Below, piece by piece: positions 25,740 through 34,918 of a DNA stretch of 64,000 nucleotides. The stretch is taken from the NCBI RefSeq assembly GCF_001189295.1, contig NZ_CP012159.1, positions 6,774,525 through 6,838,524 of the forward strand. Direction: 5' to 3'. Source of the stretch: Chondromyces crocatus. GTDB lineage: Bacteria; Myxococcota_A; Polyangia; Polyangiales; Polyangiaceae. A model generated the notes under the pieces. That model searched no databases and was not told the origin of the DNA. It was given only the letters and a program-made list of their open reading frames with translations. The translations under genes were made by a program, and so were the position numbers. Every line of letters starts with the position of its first letter. The first letter of the stretch is position 1.

Positions 25740-25985
25740 GTGCGTCGAGGCCGCCCGTGGTCAGGGGGCGAGTCCCGTGCCGTCCGACGCTGCGAAGCGA
25801 CAACGACGGTGACAACGTAGTCCAAGCGGACCTCCGTTGGAAGGGATTGGCTGCAGGTGGCACGTCCGGAGGAGCCCAGGCGGCCCACGGCGCAGGGGGA
25901 TGCGGCCATGGCCGACGGGCGTTCGTCGACGAGGTGAGGCGCCTGCTGGGCGGATGTTCGGGTCGGGACGGCTGCTTCGCGCGGA

Positions 25986-27377
25986 TCAGCCAGAGCCGGC
26001 CGCAGCCCCGAGGCAGACGCACAGGCTGCAGCTGCCGACACCCAGGACGATGAACGAGATGAGCGCGATGAGGATGATCGTGGAAGGGTGGATGGAGCCC
26101 GCGCGAGGCGCTGGCGGGCCATGGGCGGCATAGGGTTGCGGACCTGGGTGGTAGTGGGGTCCGTGGTGCACGGGGGGGGAGTGCGGGGCGTACGCGGGCG
26201 GGATCGGGGCAGCGTAGCCAGGGGGGCCGGCGTAGGCGCCAGCGACCGCGGGTGGGCCATGGCCTGGCGGGGGATAGGAGACGCCACCAGGGCCCGGGCC
26301 GTGTGGCGGGGCAGCGCTGTGGAGGGGCGCCTGGGGCACGGTGGCCTGGAAGGCCGGGGCTCCTGGAGCTGCCGGGGTTCCAGGTGGGGGGGCGGCGGCC
26401 CGAGGCTGCGCGGCGGGCGGAAGCGAGACCTGGGTCGCGTGCCCCTTCGCCTGAAGAATGCGCAGGACGCGCTCGGCCGATACGCGGGCGCGTGGCGCGA
26501 ACTCGGCCAGGGCGACGGCCAGCTCGGCCACGTTGGCGTACCGCCGGGCAGGCTCTTTCTCGAGACAGCGGAGGATGACGGCTTCGAGCCCGGCCGGCGC
26601 GTCGGTGCGGCGGGACCGGAGTGACGGAGGTGGCTGGCCGAGGATGGACATGCACAGCTCTGCCATGGTCGTCGCGATGAACGCGGCCTCGCCGGTGAGC
26701 AGCTCGTGGAGGACGATGCCGAGGGCCCAGATGTCGGTGCGGGCGTCGACGTCGCGGGCCGACTTGAGCTGCTCCGGCGACATGTACTTGGGCGAGCCCA
26801 TCAGCGCGGCAGTCTGCGTGAGGGGCGCGGACGAGGGGCCCTCGCCGCTCAGGAGGTTGGCCTTGGAGATGCCGAAATCGAGGACCTTGACCAGGGGGGA
26901 GCCGTCGGCGCGCCGGGTGAGGAAGAGGTTCGCCGGCTTGATGTCGCGGTGCACGATGCCCGCCATGTGGGCCTCGGCGAGGCACTCGCAGGCCTGGAGG
27001 AGGTACTCGACGGCGTCGGTGATCTCCAGGCGGCCGCGGGCGCGTACGAGCTGCTGGAGGTCGTCGCCCTCGAGGAATTCCATGACCATGAACGGCGCGC
27101 CGTTCTCGAGGACGCCCGTGTCGAGGACGCGGACGACGTGCTCGCTCTGGATGCGGACGGCGGCGCGGGCTTCGCGGTCGAAGCGGGCCACGACGTCGTG
27201 CCGTCTGGCGAGCTCGGGCAGGAGGAACTTGAGGGCGACCCGCTGGCCGAGGTGGGTGTGGGTGGCGGCGACGACGACGCCCATGCCTCCCTGGCCGAGG
27301 ACGCGATCGACGCGGTACTTGCCGGCAAGGATCTCACCGGGCTGGACGGGGGCTGTCGCGCTCTGCTCGGTGGTCAC
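25986..27377 (-). CDS. Ser/Thr protein kinase with Pro-rich linker and C-terminal TM
   Basis: This kinase of about 463 aa has a clean N-terminal domain: YRVDRVLGQGGMGVVVAA, the VAIK-type lysine in RVALKFL, HRDIKPANLF, LDFGISKA and GSPKYMSPEQL. After residue about 300 comes a Pro/Ala/Gly linker of about 120 residues (PPGHGPPAVAGAYAGPPGYA). A transmembrane helix follows (STIILIALISFIVLGVGSCS) with a short Cys/Gly tail. GTG 27377 is taken as the start because the kinase fold begins soon after; an upstream start at 27434 would add 19 residues. It is likely a membrane-bound signalling kinase; the substrate is unknown. Confidence 0.93.
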   Translation of the reverse strand: MTTEQSATAPVQPGEILAGKYRVDRVLGQGGMGVVVAATHTHLGQRVALKFLLPELARRHDVVARFDREARAAVRIQSEHVVRVLDTGVLENGAPFMVMEFLEGDDLQQLVRARGRLEITDAVEYLLQACECLAEAHMAGIVHRDIKPANLFLTRRADGSPLVKVLDFGISKANLLSGEGPSSAPLTQTAALMGSPKYMSPEQLKSARDVDARTDIWALGIVLHELLTGEAAFIATTMAELCMSILGQPPPSLRSRRTDAPAGLEAVILRCLEKEPARRYANVAELAVALAEFAPRARVSAERVLRILQAKGHATQVSLPPAAQPRAAAPPPGTPAAPGAPAFQATVPQAPLHSAAPPHGPGPGGVSYPPPGHGPPAVAGAYAGPPGYAAPIPPAYAPHSPPVHHGPHYHPGPQPYAAHGPPAPRAGSIHPSTIILIALISFIVLGVGSCSLCVCLGAAAGSG

Positions 27378-27458
27378 CCGCGGATCTATACCGCAACCCG
27401 GGGCATGGCGCGCTGTCCCCGGCGCGCGCGGCACCAGGCGCCGTGGGCGTGCGAGGCC

Positions 27459-28421
27459 TCACCGCGGGGCGGTCATGCGCTGGCGCTTGGGGATGTGCGA
27501 GGTCTGGGGTGCGGCCTGGCGCGAGCGGCTGCCATCGAGCGGGTCGGCGCAGCAGCGAAAGCCGACCTGATGGGAGCGGTAGGTGGGGTCGTGGACGGCG
27601 TTGGTGGGTCGGCAACGGGCCCGGGTGAGCGCGCCGGCGGCGCTGCCTTTGAGCGAGGAGCGGAACGGGGCTTCGTGGCTCTTGCCTTGCTCGTTCGTCA
27701 CCCACTCGTCGACGTTGCCGGTCATGTCGTAGACACCGAAGGGGCTGACGCAGCGGTGCCGCTCGCCCGAAGGGATGCGTTGATCGAGGCGTTCGACCTC
27801 CTCGCCGAGGTTCCACGGGTCGGAGGCGTCGGGGGTGGGCGCCGTGGCTTCCTGGTCGATGTTGCAAGCCCTGGCGTCGCGCTCGATGCCGTACGGGTAA
27901 GGCCACATCTGGGGGCCCTCGCAGGCGAACTCCCACTCTTCGGTGGTGCAGAGGCGCTTGTTCTCGGCGGCGCAGGCGCGCTGGGCGTCGTTCCAGTCGG
28001 CCATGACCACGGGGCGAGCGCCGACGAGGTTGGGGTACTCGTGCTGGTCGACGCAGTAGCGGCGCCGCTGGAGGCGGCCCTCGCAGAGGACGTCGGCGGC
28101 GAAGGTGTCGCAGGCGTCACGGGCCTGGTCGAGGTAGCGCGCGCAGCGGTGCCCGACGAAGGGGCAGTAGATGCCGTCGACGAGGACCATGTCCGCCGGG
28201 CACGCCGTGGCGCCGTCGGGGTTCACGCGCACGTACGGCGGCGGGGGGGGCGGCGGTGGCGGAGGTTCGGGGGGGGGCGGCGGTGGCGGAGGGGGCGGCG
28301 CCGGCGCGCTCGTGGGGAGGTCGGGGGCGTCGAACGCCACGCGGAAGCGGGGCATGAAGAGCAGCGCGCCGAGGAGCGCGGCGGCGAGGAGCGCGGCGAG
28401 AAAGACGAGGCGATCGCGCAT
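27459..28421 (-). CDS. Secreted/anchored FGE-sulfatase-fold protein (second of coupled pair)
   Basis: This is a 320-aa protein with an N-terminal membrane anchor (LVFLAALLAAALLGALLF) and a poly-proline linker of about 20 residues. The formylglycine-generating-enzyme-type domain follows: CPADMVLVDGIYCPF, KRLCTTEEWEFACEGPQ, YPYGIERDARACNID, DMTGNVDEWV and VGFRCC near the end. It has many cysteines, but the canonical catalytic Cys pair arrangement of true FGE cannot be confirmed. The start codon overlaps the upstream gene stop (TGATG), implying translational coupling to its paralogue. Confidence 0.85.
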   Translation of the reverse strand: MRDRLVFLAALLAAALLGALLFMPRFRVAFDAPDLPTSAPAPPPPPPPPPPEPPPPPPPPPPYVRVNPDGATACPADMVLVDGIYCPFVGHRCARYLDQARDACDTFAADVLCEGRLQRRRYCVDQHEYPNLVGARPVVMADWNDAQRACAAENKRLCTTEEWEFACEGPQMWPYPYGIERDARACNIDQEATAPTPDASDPWNLGEEVERLDQRIPSGERHRCVSPFGVYDMTGNVDEWVTNEQGKSHEAPFRSSLKGSAAGALTRARCRPTNAVHDPTYRSHQVGFRCCADPLDGSRSRQAAPQTSHIPKRQRMTAPR

Positions 28422-29413
28422 CAGCCGTCCCTCACCTGACGGCGCTTGCGATCGACCCAGGGGCGCGGCGGCGGGGTGACGACGCCATCGATGGGCTCGG
28501 CACAGCAGCGGAAGCCGACCTGGTAGAAGCGGAAGTCGGGGCCATGCGCGGTGGTGGTGAGGCGACAGGTGTTGCGCACCGGTCCCCAGTAGCCGCCGTT
28601 CAAGGTGGAGGGGGTGGACGTGCCGGGGTCGTCGGCGAGGTTGTCCGTCCACTCGTCCACGTTGCCGGACAGGTCGTAGGCGCCGAAGCTGCTGATGCAG
28701 TCGGGATGGGAGCCGATGGGGTCGGCTTGCCAGAGGCGGGCCAGCTCCTCGTCGCGGGTGGAGGGGCGGAGCAAGGCCGGGACGTCCGGAGGGATGGCGG
28801 CGCGGTCGACGTTGCACGGGCTGGGGGCGCGGACGAAGCCCCAGGGATAAGGCAGTCGCTTGGGTCCCTCGCAGGCGAGCGTCCACTCGGAGCGGCGGCA
28901 GAGGCGCTTGCCGGCGCCCGCGCAGAGCGAGCGCGCGTCGTGCCAGTCGACGAAGACGGTGGGCGGCTCGCCGATGCGGTTGGGCCACTCGTGTCGGTCG
29001 ATGCAGAAGCGTCGGGGATCGGTGGGCTCGAGGCAGCGCTGGCCACGCTCGTACTCCGCGCAGCCGAAGCCGTGATCTTCCGCGGGGCGGGCGCAGCGGT
29101 AGGCAAGCGCCGGGCAGAAGTCGCCTTCGACGAGCGTCATGTCGGGGGGGCAAGCGGCGGAGATCGTCGGATCGTCGGCGAAGCGATCGTGGGGTTCCCG
29201 CGTCGAGGGGGGGGCGGATGAGGGCGCCTCGGCGTGGAGCGGCGGCGCGGACGAAAGGGCGTGCACGATCGGGTCCGGGCTCCCCTCCCCTCGCCGCGCG
29301 GGTCGGCCGACGATCATGGAGCACACGGCTTCGTACGTGACGAGGGCGCCCGCGCCGACTGCAATGCCTGCGCCGATCGCCGTGACCAGGTTGCCGTTTC
29401 GCCCACTTCTCAC
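28421..29413 (-). CDS. Secreted/anchored FGE-sulfatase-fold protein (first of coupled pair)
   Basis: This 330-aa paralogue of the downstream protein has an N-terminal hydrophobic anchor (LVTAIGAGIAVGAGALVTYE), a Ser/Pro linker and an FGE-type domain. The domain carries CPPDMTLVEGDFCPALAYRC, KRLCRRSEWTLACEGP, YPWGFVRAPSPCNVDR, DLSGNVDEWTDN and VGFRCCAE. The shared motif near the end is Cys-x(3)-Thr...His-x-Pro...Gly-Phe-Arg-Cys-Cys. It is probably periplasmic; the substrate is unknown. It diverges from uvrA with a 209-bp shared upstream region. Confidence 0.85.
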   Translation of the reverse strand: MRSGRNGNLVTAIGAGIAVGAGALVTYEAVCSMIVGRPARRGEGSPDPIVHALSSAPPLHAEAPSSAPPSTREPHDRFADDPTISAACPPDMTLVEGDFCPALAYRCARPAEDHGFGCAEYERGQRCLEPTDPRRFCIDRHEWPNRIGEPPTVFVDWHDARSLCAGAGKRLCRRSEWTLACEGPKRLPYPWGFVRAPSPCNVDRAAIPPDVPALLRPSTRDEELARLWQADPIGSHPDCISSFGAYDLSGNVDEWTDNLADDPGTSTPSTLNGGYWGPVRNTCRLTTTAHGPDFRFYQVGFRCCAEPIDGVVTPPPRPWVDRKRRQVRDG

Positions 29414-29467
29414 CGCCCGACCCCCGCCTCATAGCTCATGTACCAGAGCCGCAGCGCGAGAGAAAAA

Positions 29468-29482
29468 TCGGACGATGTCCGA
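29468..29482. promoter_or_regulatory. Possible operator: 15-bp inverted repeat in the uvrA upstream region
   Basis: TCGGAC-gat-GTCCGA lies between the divergent FGE-fold gene and uvrA, about 140 bp before the uvrA start. It does not match the CTG-N10-CAG LexA box. A TTGACG follows at 29498, but no matching -10 was found. Confidence 0.3.
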
Positions 29483-29622
29483 AGAGAAGGTCTCGGCTTG
29501 ACGAACTGACGAGCGTGAGCAACGGGGCGCGCTCGCGCCACGGTTCGGGTCGTCGGGAGATGGCAACGACGGGCGCGGGGTTGACCCGCGCACGCCCTCG
29601 TGTGCTAGCTCTCCACCCACCC

Positions 29623-32553
29623 ATGGATCGCTTGATCGTCCGAGGTGCCCGGCAGCACAACCTGAAGAACGTCAGCGTGTCGATCCCGCGCGACAAGCTG
29701 GTGGTGATCACCGGGCCGAGCGGGTCCGGCAAGTCGTCGCTGGCGTTCGACACCATCTACGCAGAAGGACAGCGTCGCTACGTCGAGTCGCTCTCGGCGT
29801 ACGCGCGGCAGTTCCTGGAGCAGCTCTCCAAGCCGGACGTGGAGTCGATCGAGGGACTGTCTCCGGCGATCGCCATCGAGCAGCGAGCGCTCGCCAAGAG
29901 CCCTCGCTCGACCGTCGGCACGGTGACGGAGATATCGGACTACCTGCGGCTGCTCTTCGCCCGGGTCGGGACCCCGCACTGCCCCGCGTGCGGGAAGCGC
30001 ATCGAGGCGCAGACCGTGCAACAGATCGTGGACCGGATCCTCGATCTGGGGGAGCGCGCACGCGCCACCATCCTCGCGCCCATCGCGCGGGCACGGAAGG
30101 GTGAGCTGAAGCTGGACATCGAGCGCCTGCGGCGAGAGGGCTTCGTCCGCGCGCGCATCGACGGCGAGGTCGTCGATCTGGGGGATGAGCTCGTCCTCGA
30201 TCGCAGCCGGCCCCACGATCTCGACGTGGTGATCGATCGCGTCGTGATCAAGGAGGGGATCAAGGGTCGCCTCACGGACTCGGTGGAGCTTGCGCTGAAG
30301 CTCGGCGAAGGTCGGTTGCTCGTCGACATCTCCAGCGAGGGGACGAAGGTCGAGCCACTCTGGATGAGCGAGCGCTTCGCCTGCATCGACTGCGGGATCT
30401 CGCTGCCGCCGATCGAGCCGCGGATGTTCTCGTTCAACGGCCCGCACGGCGCCTGCCCGGCGTGTGACGGGATCGGCGCACGGACGCGCATCGATCCGGA
30501 ACGGGTGGTGCCCGATCCTCGCCGGACGCTGCGCGAGGGCGCCGTCGTGGCCTGGGGTCGACGCGGGTCGCTCCGGCTGGCCACGGAGACGGATCGGGCG
30601 GTGACGACCCTGGGCGCGAACCCGGACGTGGCCTGGTCCAAGCTGCCGGCCGCCACCCGGGAGGCGATCCTGCACGGCTCCGAGGCGCAAGCCGGACGCG
30701 GGAAGAAGCGCGGAGCGTACGAGGGCATCATTCCGCGGCTGGAGAAGCAGCTCGCGAGCGGCGAGGCGCAGGTCCAGAGCGCCGACGACGAGGACGACGG
30801 CTTCGAGGACGAGACGAACGCGCTCGGTGACGAACTCGGGCGGTTCGTGGTCACCCGGGTGTGCGACGTGTGCGATGGCCGGCGGCTCCGGCCCGAGGCG
30901 CTGGCCGTGCAGCTCGGCGGCATGAACATCGCGCAGGTGGGCACCCTGGCGCTGCGCACGCTGCGGGGCTTCCTCGAGGGGCTGATGCCGGAGGGCAGCG
31001 GCGACGGGGAGACGCAGCTCATGCCGCGCGAGCGGGCGATCGCCGAGCCCCTCCTCCGCGCGGTGATCGCGCGCCTCGGCTTCCTCATCGACGTGGGGCT
31101 CGACTACCTCACGCTCGATCGCTCTGCGCAGACGCTCTCCGGAGGCGAGGGGCAGCGCATCCGCCTCGCCACCCAGATCGGCGCGGCGCTCGTGGGGGTC
31201 CTCTACGTGCTGGATGAACCCTCGGTGGGCCTCCACGCGCGCGACAACACGCGGCTGCTCGAGGCGCTACGGCGCCTGTGCGATCTCGGGAACACGATCA
31301 TCGTCGTCGAGCACGATCGTGACGCGATCATCGCCGCGGATCACGTGATCGACATGGGCCCGGGCGCCGGCGTACACGGCGGTAGCGTGGTCGCCCAGGG
31401 GACGCCCGACGAGCTGTCCGAGGATCCAGCCTCGATCACCGGCCCGTACCTGTCCGGCAAGAAGCAGCTCCCGATCCCCACGAAACGACAGCGCCCCGAC
31501 GGTCGCTTCATCCGGGTCGTGGGCGCGCGGGCGCACAACCTCCGCGAGGTCACGGCCGAGATCCCGCTCGGCCTGTTCTGCAGCGTGACCGGCGTGTCCG
31601 GCTCGGGGAAATCGAGCCTCATCGTCGACACGCTGCTGCCCGCGGCCAAGAACGAACTCTACCGGAGCTCTGCGCCCGTGGGCGCCTGTGACGGCATCGA
31701 GGGCCTGTCGCACATCGACAAGGTGATCTCCATCGATCAGGCGCCGATCGGGCGCACGCCGCGCTCCAACCCGGCGACGTACACCGGCGTGTTCAGCTTG
31801 CTGCGCGAGCTCTACGCCGGGCTCCCCGAGTCACGCACCCGCGGCTACAAGGCTGGCCGCTTCTCGTTCAACGTGAAGGGGGGTCGGTGCGAGGCCTGCC
31901 AGGGTGACGGCGTGCTCCGCATCGAGATGCACTTCCTCCCCGACATCTTCGTGACGTGCGAGACCTGCGGAGGCCGCCGCTACAACCGCGAGACGCTCGA
32001 GGTGCTCTACCGAGGGATGTCGATCGCCGATGCGCTGGCGCTCACCGTCGAGCAAGCGATCGAGCAGTTCGAAACCATTCCGCGCATCCGCGAGCGCCTG
32101 ACCGCGCTGGCCCGCGTGGGCCTGGGGTACATCACCCTGGGACAGCCGGCGACCACGCTCTCCGGCGGTGAGGCGCAGCGGGTCAAGCTGGCGCGCGAGC
32201 TTGCCCGCAAGGCCACGGGGCGCACGCTCTACGTGCTCGACGAGCCCACCACCGGTCTGCATTTCTCGGACATCGAGGTCCTCACCGCCAGCTTGATGAG
32301 CCTGCGCGACGCGGGGAACACGGTCCTGGTGATCGAGCACAACCTCGATGTGATCGCGTGCAGCGACTGGGTGATCGACCTGGGGCCGGAAGGCGGCGAG
32401 CGCGGCGGGCGCATCATCGCCACGGGGACCCCGGAAGAAGTGGCGCAGACCGAGGCGTCCCACACCGGCCAGTACCTGCGCGAGGTGCTCGGTCGTCGCA
32501 AGAAGTCAGCCTCTTCGAGCGCCAAGGGACGCACGGCGAGCCGCGCGAAGTGA
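29623..32553 (+). CDS. uvrA: Excinuclease ABC subunit A
   Basis: UvrA (976 aa) is the damage-recognition ATPase of nucleotide excision repair. Both ABC ATPase halves are present: Walker [13 protein letters not shown] near residue 31 and [12 protein letters not shown] near 658. The two signature motifs are [12 protein letters not shown] and [12 protein letters not shown]. Zinc modules include CPACDGIG and CEACQGDG...CETCGG. The start at ATG 29623 ([16 protein letters not shown]) matches the family; the frame is open upstream but without homology. The C-terminus has a short Ser/Lys tail. Confidence 0.97.
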   Translation: MDRLIVRGARQHNLKNVSVSIPRDKLVVITGPSGSGKSSLAFDTIYAEGQRRYVESLSAYARQFLEQLSKPDVESIEGLSPAIAIEQRALAKSPRSTVGTVTEISDYLRLLFARVGTPHCPACGKRIEAQTVQQIVDRILDLGERARATILAPIARARKGELKLDIERLRREGFVRARIDGEVVDLGDELVLDRSRPHDLDVVIDRVVIKEGIKGRLTDSVELALKLGEGRLLVDISSEGTKVEPLWMSERFACIDCGISLPPIEPRMFSFNGPHGACPACDGIGARTRIDPERVVPDPRRTLREGAVVAWGRRGSLRLATETDRAVTTLGANPDVAWSKLPAATREAILHGSEAQAGRGKKRGAYEGIIPRLEKQLASGEAQVQSADDEDDGFEDETNALGDELGRFVVTRVCDVCDGRRLRPEALAVQLGGMNIAQVGTLALRTLRGFLEGLMPEGSGDGETQLMPRERAIAEPLLRAVIARLGFLIDVGLDYLTLDRSAQTLSGGEGQRIRLATQIGAALVGVLYVLDEPSVGLHARDNTRLLEALRRLCDLGNTIIVVEHDRDAIIAADHVIDMGPGAGVHGGSVVAQGTPDELSEDPASITGPYLSGKKQLPIPTKRQRPDGRFIRVVGARAHNLREVTAEIPLGLFCSVTGVSGSGKSSLIVDTLLPAAKNELYRSSAPVGACDGIEGLSHIDKVISIDQAPIGRTPRSNPATYTGVFSLLRELYAGLPESRTRGYKAGRFSFNVKGGRCEACQGDGVLRIEMHFLPDIFVTCETCGGRRYNRETLEVLYRGMSIADALALTVEQAIEQFETIPRIRERLTALARVGLGYITLGQPATTLSGGEAQRVKLARELARKATGRTLYVLDEPTTGLHFSDIEVLTASLMSLRDAGNTVLVIEHNLDVIACSDWVIDLGPEGGERGGRIIATGTPEEVAQTEASHTGQYLREVLGRRKKSASSSAKGRTASRAK

Positions 32554-32563
32554 GCGCGAAGCG

Positions 32564-32599
32564 GCGTCGGGCCGTGCTACGCCGGCACACGCCCGACGC
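32564..32599 (+). terminator. Stem-loop terminator candidate after uvrA
   Basis: The 9-bp perfect stem GCGTCGGGC (32564-32572) / GCCCGACGC (32591-32599) starts 11 nt after the uvrA stop. A smaller GTGC/GCAC stem lies inside the loop. No T-run is present, as is common in this GC range. Confidence 0.55.
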
Positions 32600-32671
32600 T
32601 TCGAGAGCGCTGTTCTGGAGTGACCGATGTCGCCGCCGGTCGATGGACCGGCGGGAGTCAGGGGGGTGGGA

Positions 32672-32687
32672 GCGCCTTCTCAGGCGC
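32672..32687 (-). terminator. Stem-loop terminator candidate after the DksA-like gene
   Basis: The 6-bp stem GCGCCT (32672-32677) / AGGCGC (32682-32687) with loop TCTC lies 20 nt past the minus-strand stop at 32708. It would serve the DksA-like gene in the convergent gap. Confidence 0.45.
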
Positions 32688-32707
32688 CGGATTCGAGGCC
32701 GTCTCGC

Positions 32708-33070
32708 TCAGCCGTAGTCCTTCTCGACACGCTCCTGGTCTTCCTTGCAGCGAATGCAGAGGGTGGTCTCCGGACGCGCTTCGAGGCGCTTGACCGTGAT
32801 CTCCTCCTCGCATTCCTCGCAGTTTCCGAAGGTGCCGTCCTCGATCTTCGCGAGCGCCTTGTCGATCTTGTCGAGGAACGACTTCTCACGGCCGCGGAGG
32901 CGGAACGTGAACGATTGAAGGTACTCGCTCGACGCCAGGTCCATCTCGTCGGGGAGATCGTTCGCGTCGAGCGCCATGTCCTCGTTCAGCGTTTGCTGCG
33001 CCTTCTTGAGGATCTCGTCGCGCTTTGCCTCGAGCAGACTCTTGAACTTCTTGAGCTGGACCTTGTTCAT
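32708..33070 (-). CDS. DksA/TraR family zinc-finger protein
   Basis: This 120-aa protein has an N-terminal coiled coil (LKKFKSLLEAKRDEILKKAQ) and a C4 zinc finger, CEECEEEI...CIRCKEDQE. DksA-family proteins bind the RNA polymerase secondary channel and modulate transcription with ppGpp. The DxxDxA-type tip between the coils (ALDANDLPDEMDLAS) is present. The start ATG 33070 has a GAGAGGAC ribosome site; the frame is open far upstream but without homology there. Confidence 0.92.
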   Translation of the reverse strand: MNKVQLKKFKSLLEAKRDEILKKAQQTLNEDMALDANDLPDEMDLASSEYLQSFTFRLRGREKSFLDKIDKALAKIEDGTFGNCEECEEEITVKRLEARPETTLCIRCKEDQERVEKDYG

Positions 33071-33415
33071 GTGTCCTCTCGCGTCGTTGACGCCCTCCGG
33101 CATTGGGGCTTCCCCAGGGCCTTGGAGTCCCTGGGTTTTGCTCCGCGAGCGCATTCGATGTGCGCTGCGGCGCTTGGTTACGTCAGGAGAGTAGAAGACC
33201 CCCGCGCTTTCAGGGCGCGGAATTTCGTGGCGTGCGCACGGCACCGCCAGCGCGAGGCTGCTGCGTGTTCCCGCGACCAGAGGCCTGATGGATGTCCGGG
33301 TCGGGGCGTTGCGCATACACGCGCAAGGCCTCTCCTGAGTCACTTCGATCAGCCGGTGTTTCGAGTTTGCTTGCCCAGCCGTAGAGCCAGGACAACTTGA
33401 CGGAAGACAGCTCAC
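33071..33415. other. Divergent intergenic region, DksA-like / Nudix
   Basis: These 345 bp carry the promoters of both genes. The DksA-like ribosome site is GAGAGGAC and that of the Nudix gene is GGAAGACAG. No other structure was recognised. Confidence 0.5.
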
Positions 33416-34297
33416 ATGGAAGATATTTCTCCTAGATTGCTAGATTTCGATCAGACGCGAATTCCTGCGGTACCGCGAGACGCCGCCACGGTCATCGCGC
33501 TTCGAGAGGGGGGCGACGGGCTGGAGGTGTTCTGTGTCCTCCGGCATGCGCGCTCGGCCTTCCTGGGCGGAGCCGTGGTCTTCCCGGGCGGCAAGGTGGA
33601 TCCAGAGGATGGGACCGAGGCGTGGGCGACCCGGGCCACCGCCACTTCCACGAGGGCCCAGGTGTTTGCGAGCGCGAGCGCTCCGGCGCGGGCGCTTTCG
33701 GTGGCCGCATGCCGCGAGGCGCTCGAGGAGGGAGCCATCCTGCCTGTGGTCGGAGGGACGCTGCCCGACAGCGAGGTGTCCTCGATCCTCCGACAGATCG
33801 CGGGTGGCGCAAAGCTCGAGGAGGAGCTCGCACGTCGGGAGCTGCGGCTCGATCTGGGGCAGCTCACGCCCTGGGCGCGCTGGATCACGCCCGAGGCCGA
33901 AGCGCGGCGCTTCGATGCCCGTTTTTTCCTGCTCCCGCTCCCCGAGGGGCAAGTGGGACGCCATGATGATCACGAGACGACGATGAGCTTCTGGGCAACT
34001 CCGGTCGAAGTCCTCGACCGCGCCACGCGCGGGACGATCTTCCTGGCGCCGCCCACGTCCCACACGCTGGAGTTGCTGGCCACTGTTTCCCGGATGAGCG
34101 AGGCCGTCGCGCTCGCCGGTCAGCAGAGCCTTTCGCCCATCTGTCCCCGCTTCGTGGCGGGAGATCCTCCGTACCTGGCACTGCCTGGCGATCCATCGCA
34201 CGAGATCCGCGAGCGGTACGCCGCAGGGCCCATCCGATACGTCCTCCGCGAGGGGCGTTTCGTGAGTGAAGACCCACCCCCGCCCGGCAACCGCTGA
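33416..34297 (+). CDS. Nudix hydrolase (NUDT19-like)
   Basis: This 293-aa protein has a Nudix domain in its N-terminal half. The box is split by an insertion: GGAVVFPGGKVDPED, then about 40 residues later ALSVAACREALEEGAIL with the REx2EE core. This layout is typical of the NUDT19-like group, which hydrolyses CoA or other nucleoside-diphosphate derivatives. A C-terminal helical region follows (TSHTLELLATVSRMSEAVAL). It is cytoplasmic. The next gene starts 20 bp downstream on the same strand, so the two may be co-transcribed. Confidence 0.88.
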   Translation: MEDISPRLLDFDQTRIPAVPRDAATVIALREGGDGLEVFCVLRHARSAFLGGAVVFPGGKVDPEDGTEAWATRATATSTRAQVFASASAPARALSVAACREALEEGAILPVVGGTLPDSEVSSILRQIAGGAKLEEELARRELRLDLGQLTPWARWITPEAEARRFDARFFLLPLPEGQVGRHDDHETTMSFWATPVEVLDRATRGTIFLAPPTSHTLELLATVSRMSEAVALAGQQSLSPICPRFVAGDPPYLALPGDPSHEIRERYAAGPIRYVLREGRFVSEDPPPPGNR

Positions 34298-34317
34298 TCC
34301 GAGGAGTCGAGAAAGCC

Positions 34318-34911
34318 ATGGACCCGAACCCCAAAGAACCGACGACCCAGCAGATCCCCGAGCTGTTCACGGCGAGCGACGTCGCGCGTTTCTGTCAGGT
34401 CGACCTGAAAACGATCCACAACTGGGCCGACAAAGGAGAGATCCGGCACTTCCGGACGCCAGGGCGTCACCTCCGGTTCAGGAGGCTCGACGTGCTCGAT
34501 TTTCTCCGGAAGTACGGCTACCCGATCCCCGAGGTCCTGCGGCAGGGCAAGCCGAAGGTCGTGGTCGTCGACGAGGACCCGGCCGTGCTCGCCTCCCTGC
34601 GGAAAGTGCTGTCGAAACGGTTCGATCTGACCACCTTCCAGGACCCGTTCGACGCGCTGGTGGCCGTGGGTTCACTGCAGCCGGACGCGATGATCCTGGA
34701 CGTGAAGATGCCAGGGCTCGACGGGCTGCGCTGCCTGGAGCGGATGCGCTCGCTGGAGGCTACCTCGCACATCCGCTGCATCGTCTACTCCGAGGCCGAG
34801 GACATGAAGAAGAGCGCCACGGAGGCGGGCGCGTACGACTTCATCAAGAAGGGGGAGATGGCCGAGCTGCGTGACTCGCTGGAGCGGCTGATGGGGCTGG
34901 AGCGGTCCTGA
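34318..34911 (+). CDS. Excisionase/MerR-type HTH fused to response-regulator receiver
   Basis: This is a 197-aa protein. Residues 15-67 form an excisionase-like winged HTH (FTASDVARFCQVDLKTIHNW, RHLRFRRLDVLDFL). Residues 78-190 form a receiver domain: acidic pocket VVVDEDPAV, phospho-acceptor Asp in MILDVKMPGLDG, conserved Ser/Thr-side IVYSEAED and Lys in DFIKKGEM. The DNA-binding domain precedes the receiver, the reverse of usual response regulators. No histidine kinase is adjacent, so it is an orphan regulator. Confidence 0.88.
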   Translation: MDPNPKEPTTQQIPELFTASDVARFCQVDLKTIHNWADKGEIRHFRTPGRHLRFRRLDVLDFLRKYGYPIPEVLRQGKPKVVVVDEDPAVLASLRKVLSKRFDLTTFQDPFDALVAVGSLQPDAMILDVKMPGLDGLRCLERMRSLEATSHIRCIVYSEAEDMKKSATEAGAYDFIKKGEMAELRDSLERLMGLERS

Positions 34912-34918
34912 GCTCGGG

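Noticed and set aside
25740-25985. Promoter for the second CAT tRNA
   Set aside because: TTGTCA at a suitable place lacks an AT-rich -10 at 16-18 nt; not convincing.
26706-28439. 577-codon plus-strand frame opposite the kinase and FGE-fold genes
   Set aside because: Shadow; composition is Glu/Ala/Val/Gly-rich and it has no conserved motif.
29414-29622. LexA box upstream of uvrA
   Set aside because: No CTG-N10-CAG or similar match was found; only a short inverted repeat is present.
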